Shown here piece after piece: positions 8,032 through 14,975 of a DNA stretch of 37,874 nucleotides. The notes under the pieces are model-generated. The model saw nothing but the letters and a program-made list of their open reading frames with translations. It did no database searches and was not told the origin of the DNA. The translations under genes were made by a program, and so were the position numbers. Source of the stretch: Acidimicrobiales bacterium (lineage in GTDB: Bacteria > Actinomycetota > Acidimicrobiia > Acidimicrobiales > MedAcidi-G1); NCBI GenBank assembly GCA_030747775.1, contig JASLKB010000002.1, forward strand, positions 1-37,874, read 5' to 3'. Positions within the stretch are counted from its first letter, which is position 1. The number at the start of each line of letters is the position of its first letter.

Positions 8032-9243
8032 CTAGCCCAGGGGGAGCAGGGCGGTGGTCGGGATGACCGACACGTCGATGCCCTCGGGCACCGAGTGCTG
8101 GAAGTCCGGGAAGCGGCGTTGGGCGGTGGCCCGGTAGCGGTCGGTGGAATGTGTGCGGTCGCGGTCGTACTCGGGGATGACCTGGTCGCCGAACAACTCA
8201 ATCATCTCAAGGGTCTGGTCGTGGGTCAGGCCTTCGGTGGGGAGGCCGAAGACAACCTGGTCGCAGCCCACCTCCTGGTAGCGCTTGACCTGTTCGCAGA
8301 CCTCCTCTGGGTTGCCGCACAGCATGTAGCCACCCTCGATGGCCATGTCCAGCAACTCATCGGTCCAGCCCGGGTCGATAGGGGCGTTCGGCCAGACGAT
8401 GGCGTCCGGGGACTTGGGCATGGTGTCGTGGTACATGTTGACCATGGTCACCAGGTAGCCGCGACCCTTCTCCATGGCCACCTTGCGGGCCTCGTCGCGG
8501 TCTTCCAGACAGATGCAGGCGTTGGTCATCATCACGTTGTCGTTCTTGTACTGGCCGATCTGTTCGACTGGGTCCTGGATGGCCTCTTTGTAGGCGTCGA
8601 CCCGACCCTTCAGGTTGTGGATGGGTTCGAAGTTGAAGGCGATGGCACCGATGCCCAGGGAGCCGGCTTTGGCGAAGGTAGGCGGGTTGCCACATGCCAC
8701 CCAGATCGGGGGGTGGCCCGGGCCGTACGGCTTTGGGAGGATGTTGTGAGGGGTGGGGACGGTGAAGAACTCGCCGTCGAAGTCATAGTCCTTCTGCTCC
8801 CACATGCGCGGAATCTCGCGGATGACCTCATCCCACTGGGCCTTGGTCTCGCTGGGATCCATGACGTTGAAGGTGCGCAGCTCGTGGCTGCCGGCGCCTC
8901 GGCCGGTGCCGAACTCGAACCTGTTGTTGGTGAAGTGGTCGAGCATGGCGGCCCGCTCGGCAATGCGGACTGGGTGTTCCTTCCTGGTCGGGAGACTGGT
9001 GATGGCCGAGCCGAGGTGGATGTAGTCGGTCTGGGCGGCTACCCAGCCCATCACCGGGGCCGGTGCCGACATGTGGCTGTACTCGGTCAGGCCGTGGTGC
9101 TCACCGAACCAGACGTACTTCCAGTTGTGTTTGTCGGCGAGGATGGCGTACTCAGCCTCGCGCAGGAGTTCGGTGTGCTCGCTCTCGCTGTCGTGGGCGG
9201 CCGGTCCCGGGGTGTAGCCATTGCTGAAGATGCCGAATTCCAT
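8032..9243 (-). CDS. LLM-class (luciferase-like) flavin-dependent oxidoreductase
   Basis: This is a 403-residue TIM-barrel protein of the bacterial luciferase superfamily, which uses reduced FMN or F420. Visible features are MEFGIFSNGYTPGP at the first strand, YVWFGEHHGLTEYSHMSAP, LGSAITSLPTRKEHPVR, FGTGRGAGSHELR and PIWVACGNPPT. These fit the alkanal-monooxygenase-like group. The ATG at 9243 has a strong GGAGG six bases upstream; longer in-frame versions lack that support. The substrate is unknown. The gene heads a minus-strand operon with TetR and phosphatase genes and is divergent from a malonyl-CoA-synthetase-like gene, so a role in oxidising an organic acid or acyl compound is plausible. 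Confidence 0.9.
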   Translation of the reverse strand: MEFGIFSNGYTPGPAAHDSESEHTELLREAEYAILADKHNWKYVWFGEHHGLTEYSHMSAPAPVMGWVAAQTDYIHLGSAITSLPTRKEHPVRIAERAAMLDHFTNNRFEFGTGRGAGSHELRTFNVMDPSETKAQWDEVIREIPRMWEQKDYDFDGEFFTVPTPHNILPKPYGPGHPPIWVACGNPPTFAKAGSLGIGAIAFNFEPIHNLKGRVDAYKEAIQDPVEQIGQYKNDNVMMTNACICLEDRDEARKVAMEKGRGYLVTMVNMYHDTMPKSPDAIVWPNAPIDPGWTDELLDMAIEGGYMLCGNPEEVCEQVKRYQEVGCDQVVFGLPTEGLTHDQTLEMIELFGDQVIPEYDRDRTHSTDRYRATAQRRFPDFQHSVPEGIDVSVIPTTALLPLG

Positions 9244-9258
9244 GGGTGCCCTCCGGAA

Positions 9259-9283
9259 CATACTAATGAGTCTCATTAGTATG
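9259..9283. promoter_or_regulatory. 25-bp perfect palindrome, likely TetR operator
   Basis: Two 12-base arms (half-site CATACTAATGAG) are exact reverse complements around a central T at 9271. The site sits 15 bases upstream of the luciferase-like start and 76 bases upstream of the divergent ligase start. Odd-length perfect palindromes of this size in a divergent region are typical TetR-family operators, and the downstream operon encodes a TetR protein. It is also strikingly AT-rich for this genome. Confidence 0.85.
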
Positions 9284-9346
9284 GAGGAACGATCGGTCAA
9301 GGTCAAGCCTTTTCGACCCAGTCCGGCCGGCTGGCCACCACGACGG

Positions 9347-9352
9347 TACGGT
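9347..9352 (+). promoter_or_regulatory. Leaderless -10 element of the malonyl-CoA-synthetase-like gene
   Basis: TACGGT ends seven bases before the ATG at 9360. No Shine-Dalgarno sequence is visible. It is the least consensus-like of the nine leaderless-type sites listed here, as all others begin TAG. Confidence 0.4.
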
Positions 9353-9359
9353 CCGGCCG

Positions 9360-10961
9360 ATGGATGGGCCCCAGCACTGGCGAACGCACTTGTCGGAGAG
9401 GTCCACCGGGTTTCTCGATCCCTCAGGATCTTTCCCCCTGCCCGAGCCGGGCACGTTGGCGGGGGCATGGACCGCGGCGCTTACCCCCGATCCTGATCGG
9501 CCCCTGCTCTGGGGTGTGGTCGGTGGGGGGCCGGCCCGCTGGGTGACCCGGGGCGAGTTCCTAGACCGCACCGTGGCTGCCGCCAGTCGGCTGTCCGCTG
9601 TCGGACTGGTGGCCGGTGACCGGGTTCTGGTCTCGGGCCCTTCGACGGTTGACCTGGCCGTGGCTCACGTGGCCTGCCTGCGGTCGGGACTGGTCGTGGT
9701 GCCGGCCAATGGGTCGTACCGCGAGGCCGAGTTGGCACACGTGCTCGCCGACTGCAGACCCCGGGCCGCACTGGTTGACCACGACCGATGGGCCGACCTG
9801 ATCGCCAACCTGCAGCCGAACCTGTTGGTGACCACCACCGACTTCCAGGGGCTGGAGGTTTCCGACGGCTTCGATGGGGTCGATGCCCCTATTCCGGAAC
9901 TGGACTCGGCGGGGCCCGACGATCCGGCGATCATCGGTTATACCTCGGGTACGACCGGCCGCCCCAAGGGTGCGGTGCTGACCCAGGCCAACTTGTTGGC
10001 CGGGGCCCATTCGGTGAGGGTGGCGTGGCGGTGGACCGACGCCGACCGACTGGTGCTCTGCCTGCCGCTATTCCACATGCACGGTCTGGGCGTGGGCTTG
10101 CACGGGACTCTCTTGGCTGCCGCATCGGCCATTCTCCAGCCGAGATTCGACCCCGACGCCGTCCTGGACGCCGTCGAGGTCCACGCTGCAACTCTCTTTT
10201 TCGGCGTACCTACCATGTACCACCGCCTCGCAGGACACGACCGGGTGAGCGGCCTGGGAAGCCTGAGACTGTGCGTATCTGGCTCCGCACCATTGACCGC
10301 CGACCTTCACGGACGCCTGGCCGATCGGGCCGGGGTGCCGGTCCTCGAGCGCTACGGCATGACCGAGACGGTGATGCTGGTCTCCAACCCGTACGAGGGC
10401 CACCGTCGTCCAGGATCGGTGGGCATCCCACTGCCGGGCGTCGACGTCCGCCTAGGGGGAGGGGATGACGAGATCGATGGCCCGTCCGGCGAGATCCTGG
10501 TTCGGGGTCCCAATGTGTTCGCGGGTTATTGGGAGCGCCCAGAGGCCACCGCTGAGGCGTTCGTGGCTGATCCAGACGGTGGTGACCCGTGGTTCCGGAC
10601 CGGGGACCTCGGGGCGGTGGACGACGACGGCTACCTGTCCATCGTGGGACGGGCCAAGGAGCTGATCATCAGCGGTGGTTTCAATGTGTACCCCCGAGAG
10701 GTCGACGACGTTTTGTCATTGCACCCGGCGGTGGCCGAGGTGGCCGTCGCTGGCCTCCCGTCCCCCGAGTGGGGTGAGGAGGTCGTGGCCTGGGTGGTGC
10801 CGGCCGTCGGGCATGAGTGTCCGGACGTGGACGAATTGCGGTCCTTTGCCCAAGACCACCTGGCTGCCTACAAGGTGCCCCGGCGAGTGGTGGCCGTGGA
10901 GGCCCTGCCCCGCAACGCCTTGGGCAAGGTCACCCGCCACGAACTCCAGCTTCCCGACTGA
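9360..10961 (+). CDS. Acyl-CoA synthetase, malonyl-CoA synthetase (MatB/ACSF3)-like
   Basis: ANL-family ligases join a carboxylic acid to CoA through an acyl-adenylate. The 533-residue protein has the P-loop YTSGTTGRPKG at 194-204, LPLFHMHGLGVGLHGTLL, the A5 motif RYGMTE at 331-336 followed by SNPYEG..RPGSVG, TGDLG, GRAKELIISGGFNVYP and the catalytic lysine region NALGKVTR. HMHGLGVGLHG and the RYGMTE-to-SNPY region resemble malonyl- and methylmalonyl-CoA synthetases, so a short dicarboxylic acid is the likeliest substrate. This rests on motif memory and not on a search. The start follows a possible leaderless promoter, and the palindrome at 9259-9283 lies upstream. Confidence 0.9.
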   Translation: MDGPQHWRTHLSERSTGFLDPSGSFPLPEPGTLAGAWTAALTPDPDRPLLWGVVGGGPARWVTRGEFLDRTVAAASRLSAVGLVAGDRVLVSGPSTVDLAVAHVACLRSGLVVVPANGSYREAELAHVLADCRPRAALVDHDRWADLIANLQPNLLVTTTDFQGLEVSDGFDGVDAPIPELDSAGPDDPAIIGYTSGTTGRPKGAVLTQANLLAGAHSVRVAWRWTDADRLVLCLPLFHMHGLGVGLHGTLLAAASAILQPRFDPDAVLDAVEVHAATLFFGVPTMYHRLAGHDRVSGLGSLRLCVSGSAPLTADLHGRLADRAGVPVLERYGMTETVMLVSNPYEGHRRPGSVGIPLPGVDVRLGGGDDEIDGPSGEILVRGPNVFAGYWERPEATAEAFVADPDGGDPWFRTGDLGAVDDDGYLSIVGRAKELIISGGFNVYPREVDDVLSLHPAVAEVAVAGLPSPEWGEEVVAWVVPAVGHECPDVDELRSFAQDHLAAYKVPRRVVAVEALPRNALGKVTRHELQLPD

Positions 10962-10994
10962 TTATGAGTAGCGGCGGTGCGCGAGGCTCGGTGT

Positions 10995-11693
10995 ATGAGT
11001 GATCACCTGCCTCCGACCCGGGTGGACTTCCACTTCGACGTGATCTGCCCGTGGGCCTACCAGACCTCGTTGTGGATGCGCGAGGTGCGTGACCGCCTTG
11101 ACTTGGAGGTCGACTGGCGGTTCTTCAGCCTGGAGGAGGTCAACCGGGTCGACGGTAAGAAGCATCCGTGGGAGCGGGAGTGGTCCTACGGATGGTCGAT
11201 GATGCGCATAGGCGCCCTGCTCAAGCGGGAGGACCCAGCACTCAACGATGCCTGGTACCTGCGTTCGGGGACCGCCTTGCATGTCGAGGGCCGCCAACCC
11301 CACCGCCCCGAGGTGGCCCGTGACCTGCTGAGGGAGATGGACCTCGACCCCGGTCTGGTCGATTTAGCTCTAGCCGACGAGACCACCCACGATGACGTCC
11401 GGATCGACCACGAACGGGTGGTCGCCATGGGCGGTTGGGGCGTGCCGACCTTGGTGTTCCCCGGTGTCGACACCGACGACTCTCGCAAACTGTTCGGGCC
11501 TGTCCTGATCGACCCACCGACCGGGGAAGCCGCCGAACGCCTGTGGTCGATGGTTCTGGGGTGGCTTGAGTTCCCTCACTTGTATGAACTTCAGCGCCCC
11601 AAGACCCCAGCCGACCTGCACGCAGTTAGCGAGGTGTTCAAGCCTTACCTCGAAGCCCGGGAGTGGAACACGGTGGCCAATCCGACCCCCTGA
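10995..11693 (+). CDS. DsbA-family oxidoreductase, Rv2466c-like with a single active-site cysteine
   Basis: This 232-residue thioredoxin-fold protein has the DsbA helical insertion. FHFDVICPWAY places the active site at C18-P-W-A21. The cis-proline loop is WGVPTLVFPG. The C-terminal stretch FGPVLIDPPTGEAAERLW then FPHLYELQRPKTP closely follows mycobacterial Rv2466c, a mycothiol-dependent reductase with a CPWC site. Here the second cysteine is alanine, so a monothiol mechanism with mycothiol is likely; that is inference. I chose the ATG at 10995; a GTG at 10977 is in frame. It follows the ligase gene by 33 bases. Confidence 0.85.
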   Translation: MSDHLPPTRVDFHFDVICPWAYQTSLWMREVRDRLDLEVDWRFFSLEEVNRVDGKKHPWEREWSYGWSMMRIGALLKREDPALNDAWYLRSGTALHVEGRQPHRPEVARDLLREMDLDPGLVDLALADETTHDDVRIDHERVVAMGGWGVPTLVFPGVDTDDSRKLFGPVLIDPPTGEAAERLWSMVLGWLEFPHLYELQRPKTPADLHAVSEVFKPYLEAREWNTVANPTP

Positions 11694-11778
11694 TGGCCTT
11701 GCCGCAAATGCGACAGGTCGCCTGGACTCGGACTAGTAATCCTCACCAGAGCAGGAATCCCCTAACACCAGGAGCGAC

Positions 11779-12597
11779 ATGAACATCGAACTGGACCGCG
11801 ACCACATCCTTGGCGGGTTGGCCGAGATCTGGACTGAGTGGTCCGATTGGGCCGAGGACTTGACTGAGGCTGACTGGGCCACGCCGAGCCGGTGTCCGGG
11901 GTGGACCGTCCAGGACAACCTGGCCCACATCATCGGTACCGAGCGGATGCTGCGGGGTGAGACGGCCCCTGATGTGGAGTTTCCGACTGACCACCTTAAG
12001 AACGCCATCGCTTCGGGCAACGAGCAGTGGGTGGAGTCGATGCGGTCGATGTCGGGAGCCGAGGTGCTGGCCGACTTCCGGACCGTGTCTGCCCAGCGCC
12101 TCGAGCATCTCAACGTCATGACCGACGAGGAGATCCTGAAGGTTGGCTGGTCACCCGTGGGCGAGGTGCCGTACCTCCGGTTCATGCACGTGCGGGTCTA
12201 CGACTCGTGGCTGCACCTTGAGGACTGTCGGGCACCGCTGGGTCACCAGCCCTCAACTGGTGGTCGACCAGCCGAAATGGCGGTAGCCGAGGTGACCACG
12301 GCCGCTGGGTTCGTCATCGGTAAGAAGGCTGGGGCACCTGATGGCAGCCGGGTCGAGGTCACCCTCACCGGTTCGGTCGAGGGCGTCATTCGGGTAGCTG
12401 TGGACGGACGAGCCGCGGTGGTCGAGCAACTGGATGGCGAGCCCACGGTGACCCTGGCCATGTCGTACCACGACTGGCTAGCGCTAACCGGCGGGCGAGT
12501 TGATCCGCAGCCGCTGCTGGATGACGGGCGGGTGGCGGTTGGCGGTGACGTGGATTTGGCCCGACAGATGGCCGTCCGCCTGGCGTTCACTATTTGA
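11779..12597 (+). CDS. Mycothiol-dependent DinB-like (maleylpyruvate isomerase family) protein
   Basis: The 272-residue protein fits the TIGR03083 group. It has an N-terminal four-helix DinB-type bundle with a metal site and a C-terminal SCP2-like domain. The first ligand is H50 in DNLAHIIG. The second motif is RFMHVRVYDSWLHLED, where D142 takes the place of the usual glutamate and H146 is the last ligand. Family members use mycothiol as cofactor in isomerase or transferase reactions; the substrate here is unknown. The ATG has CAGGAG upstream. It is convergent with the lipoprotein gene, and an inverted repeat separates the two stops. Confidence 0.87.
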   Translation: MNIELDRDHILGGLAEIWTEWSDWAEDLTEADWATPSRCPGWTVQDNLAHIIGTERMLRGETAPDVEFPTDHLKNAIASGNEQWVESMRSMSGAEVLADFRTVSAQRLEHLNVMTDEEILKVGWSPVGEVPYLRFMHVRVYDSWLHLEDCRAPLGHQPSTGGRPAEMAVAEVTTAAGFVIGKKAGAPDGSRVEVTLTGSVEGVIRVAVDGRAAVVEQLDGEPTVTLAMSYHDWLALTGGRVDPQPLLDDGRVAVGGDVDLARQMAVRLAFTI

Positions 12598-12607
12598 TCA
12601 TTCGCTA

Positions 12608-12623
12608 GTCCGACCTGTCGGAC
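12608..12623. terminator. Inverted repeat between convergent genes, possible bidirectional terminator
   Basis: Seven-base arms GTCCGAC and GTCGGAC flank CT, in the 36-base gap between two convergent stops. As RNA it would form a short GC-rich hairpin from either strand, most likely with a four-base loop. No U-run follows, so it is not a classical intrinsic terminator. Confidence 0.45.
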
Positions 12624-12633
12624 GAGATGGTGT

Positions 12634-14256
12634 TCAGTCGATCCGTAGGTGGCCCATGGGTATACCGGTTCCGCTTGCCGTGCCGAAGACCAGCAGGTCG
12701 CCGCCGCCGAGGTCCAACTTGTCCTGATGGCCGAAGCCTGTGCCGACCGACGATGCCCATTCGTTGAACTGGAGCCCGTCGGTCGATCCCACAACACAGG
12801 AATCGTCTCCCAGGGTGAAGCTCAGTAGGTATCCACCCGATGGTCGTCGCTCTACCGAAGAGAGGCTGATACGGGCTGGGGTTCGGAGTGGTCCGCCGTC
12901 ACCGCGGTCCCGGTCGGCGTCGGAGAAGCCGCGGACACCTGACGATGACCCAACCCGTTCACCGGGGTCCACGGTCCAGGTGAGCATGTCGGTCGACGAG
13001 GCGCTGTGGATCCTCGACGTGAAGTCGTCTCGATCCTCGTTTGACGGTGAGGCACCGTTTGGCCCGAATCCCAGCTGATAGTCCACGTATAGACGCCAGC
13101 CGTCGTCGGTGGCCACGATGTCGTAGCCGGCGAAGCCCACCTCAAAGCCCCGGAAGCTGGTCAGGCCAACGTCTGCCAGGGTGAGCCGCGTCCCCGCTTC
13201 CTGGGTGAACTGGAGTCCGTCGTCGGACAGGAAGGAGAAGATCGTCGACGTGGTTCGGGCGAACATGCGGGTCCGGCCGTCCGGCAGCGGGAAGATACGC
13301 CTCCAGGCGAGGTCGTGACGTGGTTGCCCATCGTCACCCAACAATTGGTAGCCAGCCTCTGGTTCGAAGTTGAGGGTCCCGTATGGGGACTGGGCCGGTG
13401 TGGTTGAGCGCCAGGCCTTGTCGCCGTCGCCTTCGAAGAAGAGGCGGACGTGGCCATCTGGCAATAGCACCGAGGTGGGGTCGGCGATGAACTTGATCCC
13501 CTGGTCCATGCCGTCCACCAGTGGGGTGAGGCCGTCAGGTAGGCCGGGTGTGGCGTAGGTGATGGGCCAACCGAGGTCTACGTAGGCCATCGAAATCGGC
13601 TCGCCTAAGCAGGGCCAGGCGTCGTCGGAGGGAGGAGGGGAGTTATCCGGATCGGGCTCGCCCTCGTCCGCTCGTCCCCGATCGTCGTCTGGGTCGTTGC
13701 GGTCTTCGGGCTTGCCCTCGTCCAGGCTGAGGCATCGGCCCACGATCTCCATCTCCTGGTGGGAGGGCCAGACCTCGCTTCGGGCCAGGCTCATGACCCG
13801 GCTGCCGCCCAGCCTGGAGTCGAGGCACTGGGTGACTGGTCCGGGGGTATTCGATAGGACCGAGGGATCCCAGCCTTCCGGCCGTTTGGGCGATCCAGAT
13901 TCCTCCGGGTACTCCCCAGGGGGGTCGCCCTGATCCTCCTCGTACAGGGGTTCGTCCGGAATCGGGGCGTTCGTGGTGGTTGGGGCGTTCGTGGTGGTTG
14001 GGGCGTTCGTGGTGGTTGGGGCGTTCGTGGTGGTTGGAGCGGTCGTGGTGGTTGGTGCGGTCGGGGTGGTTGGTGCGGTCGTGGTGGTTGGTGCGGTCGT
14101 GGTGGTTGGTGCGGTCGTGGTGGTTGGTGCGGTCGTGGTGGTTGGAGCGGTCGTGGTCTCAGCCACCGGCGTGGTCGCCTCTACTGGGTCGGGAGAACCG
14201 GTGGAGGAACAGGCTGACAGGAGGAGGAGTATCGCCGCCACAACTCGAATCCGCAT
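12634..14256 (-). CDS. Surface lipoprotein with Thr/Pro repeat stalk and beta-propeller-like domain
   Basis: The 540-residue protein begins MRIRVVAAILLLLSAC, a signal peptide with lipobox LSAC, so it should be lipid-anchored at C16. A low-complexity stalk follows, built of about ten hexapeptides of type TTTTAP or TTTNAP encoded by an 18-bp tandem repeat. Next comes an acidic, Pro-rich linker. The C-terminal domain of about 330 residues has blade-like repeats such as DPTSVLLPDGHVRLFF and SFLSDDGLQFTQEAGTR, reminiscent of sialidase or GH43/GH32-type propellers. No catalytic residues can be assigned. The ATG at 14256 is chosen over 14280 because it gives the clean signal peptide and sits seven bases after TAGAGT. 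Confidence 0.85.
   Translation of the reverse strand: MRIRVVAAILLLLSACSSTGSPDPVEATTPVAETTTAPTTTTAPTTTTAPTTTTAPTTTTAPTTPTAPTTTTAPTTTNAPTTTNAPTTTNAPTTTNAPIPDEPLYEEDQGDPPGEYPEESGSPKRPEGWDPSVLSNTPGPVTQCLDSRLGGSRVMSLARSEVWPSHQEMEIVGRCLSLDEGKPEDRNDPDDDRGRADEGEPDPDNSPPPSDDAWPCLGEPISMAYVDLGWPITYATPGLPDGLTPLVDGMDQGIKFIADPTSVLLPDGHVRLFFEGDGDKAWRSTTPAQSPYGTLNFEPEAGYQLLGDDGQPRHDLAWRRIFPLPDGRTRMFARTTSTIFSFLSDDGLQFTQEAGTRLTLADVGLTSFRGFEVGFAGYDIVATDDGWRLYVDYQLGFGPNGASPSNEDRDDFTSRIHSASSTDMLTWTVDPGERVGSSSGVRGFSDADRDRGDGGPLRTPARISLSSVERRPSGGYLLSFTLGDDSCVVGSTDGLQFNEWASSVGTGFGHQDKLDLGGGDLLVFGTASGTGIPMGHLRID
13964..14143. repeat. 18-bp tandem repeat array, ten units, inside the lipoprotein gene
   Basis: Ten contiguous 18-base units run from 13964 to 14143, with a partial eleventh to about 14157. 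The plus-strand consensus is GG(G/T/A)GCG(T/G)TCGTGGTGGTT. Four identical units at 13964-14035 encode TTTNAP; the rest encode TTTTAP, apart from one TTPTAP at 14054-14071. The unit is a multiple of three, so changes in copy number keep the frame and alter only stalk length. Confidence 0.95.
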
Positions 14257-14263
14257 TGGTCGG

Positions 14264-14269
14264 ACTCTA
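14264..14269 (-). promoter_or_regulatory. Leaderless -10 element of the lipoprotein gene
   Basis: On the minus strand TAGAGT ends seven bases before the ATG at 14256. The same hexamer and spacing serve the divergent msrA gene. It overlaps the place where the msrA -35 region should lie. Confidence 0.6.
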
Positions 14270-14290
14270 GGTCGGGACACGGGTCGGCCC

Positions 14291-14296
14291 TAGAGT
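14291..14296 (+). promoter_or_regulatory. Leaderless -10 element of msrA
   Basis: TAGAGT ends seven bases before the msrA ATG at 14304. The two predicted start sites of this divergent pair are 47 bases apart. A GAGGGG run also lies directly before the ATG but is too close for a normal ribosome-binding site. Confidence 0.6.
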
Positions 14297-14303
14297 CGAG
14301 GGG

Positions 14304-14948
14304 ATGTTCGGACAGCGACTGCTCACCATCCCTGATCCTGTTGACGCGTTGCCGGGCCGTAGTGAGGCCATGCCGGTCCCAGCCGCGCACCACGTGAACG
14401 GTCGGCCATTGGTCGGGCCGTACCCTGATGGCGTCGACACTGTCGTAGTAGGCATGGGTTGTTTCTGGGGTGCCGAGCGGATGTTCTGGGAGACGCCCGG
14501 CGTCTGGACCACCGCCGTGGGTTACGCCGGGGGCCACACGCCGAACGCCACATACGAGGAGGTCTGTACGGGTCTCACCGGGCACAACGAGGTTGTCCTG
14601 GTGGCCTGGGACTCCGGTGTGATCAGCCTGACTGACATATTCCGGGTGTTCTGGGAGGGCCACGATCCCACCCAGGTCATGCGCCAGGGAAATGACGTCG
14701 GCACCCAGTACCGGTCGGGCATCTACTTGGTCGATGGTGCCCAACGGGCGGTTGCCGAGGCCACCCGTGACGCCTTCGCCTCTGCGCTAGACAGAGCGGG
14801 TCATGGGGAGATCGCCACCGAGATCGTGGATGGCTCGGACTTCTTCTATGCCGAGGAGTACCACCAGCAGTACCTGGCCAAGAACCCCATGGGCTACTGC
14901 GGCCTGGGTGGCACCGGCGTGTCCTGTCCGGTCGGCACGTCCACCTGA
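14304..14948 (+). CDS. msrA: Peptide methionine-(S)-S-oxide reductase MsrA
   Basis: MsrA repairs methionine-S-sulfoxide in proteins using catalytic and resolving cysteines. The 214-residue protein has MGCFWG with catalytic C53, [51 protein letters not shown] and [12 protein letters not shown]. The tail [12 protein letters not shown] supplies C199 and C208 as resolving cysteines. An N-terminal extension of about 45 residues precedes the core, as in other actinobacterial MsrA proteins. The start is supported by a leaderless-type hexamer. It diverges from the lipoprotein gene. Confidence 0.96.
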   Translation: MFGQRLLTIPDPVDALPGRSEAMPVPAAHHVNGRPLVGPYPDGVDTVVVGMGCFWGAERMFWETPGVWTTAVGYAGGHTPNATYEEVCTGLTGHNEVVLVAWDSGVISLTDIFRVFWEGHDPTQVMRQGNDVGTQYRSGIYLVDGAQRAVAEATRDAFASALDRAGHGEIATEIVDGSDFFYAEEYHQQYLAKNPMGYCGLGGTGVSCPVGTST

Positions 14949-14975
14949 GGGACCTGAATCTCCCGAACGACCTGG

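Noticed and set aside
7702-9279. A 525-residue plus-strand frame opposite the TetR and luciferase-like genes
   Set aside because: It reads as antisense of two recognised proteins and has no motifs of its own.
9244-9468. Longer N-terminus for the luciferase-like protein
   Set aside because: It would run through the palindromic operator and the divergent ligase start, and the ATG at 9243 has a strong ribosome-binding site.
13964-14157. CRISPR array
   Set aside because: The 18-bp units are contiguous with no spacers and lie in frame within a coding region.
13973-14293. Plus-strand frames through the tandem repeat (repeats such as VVVGA or WWLGRS)
   Set aside because: They are simple translations of the 18-bp repeat in the wrong strand; the lipoprotein frame has a signal peptide and a real domain.
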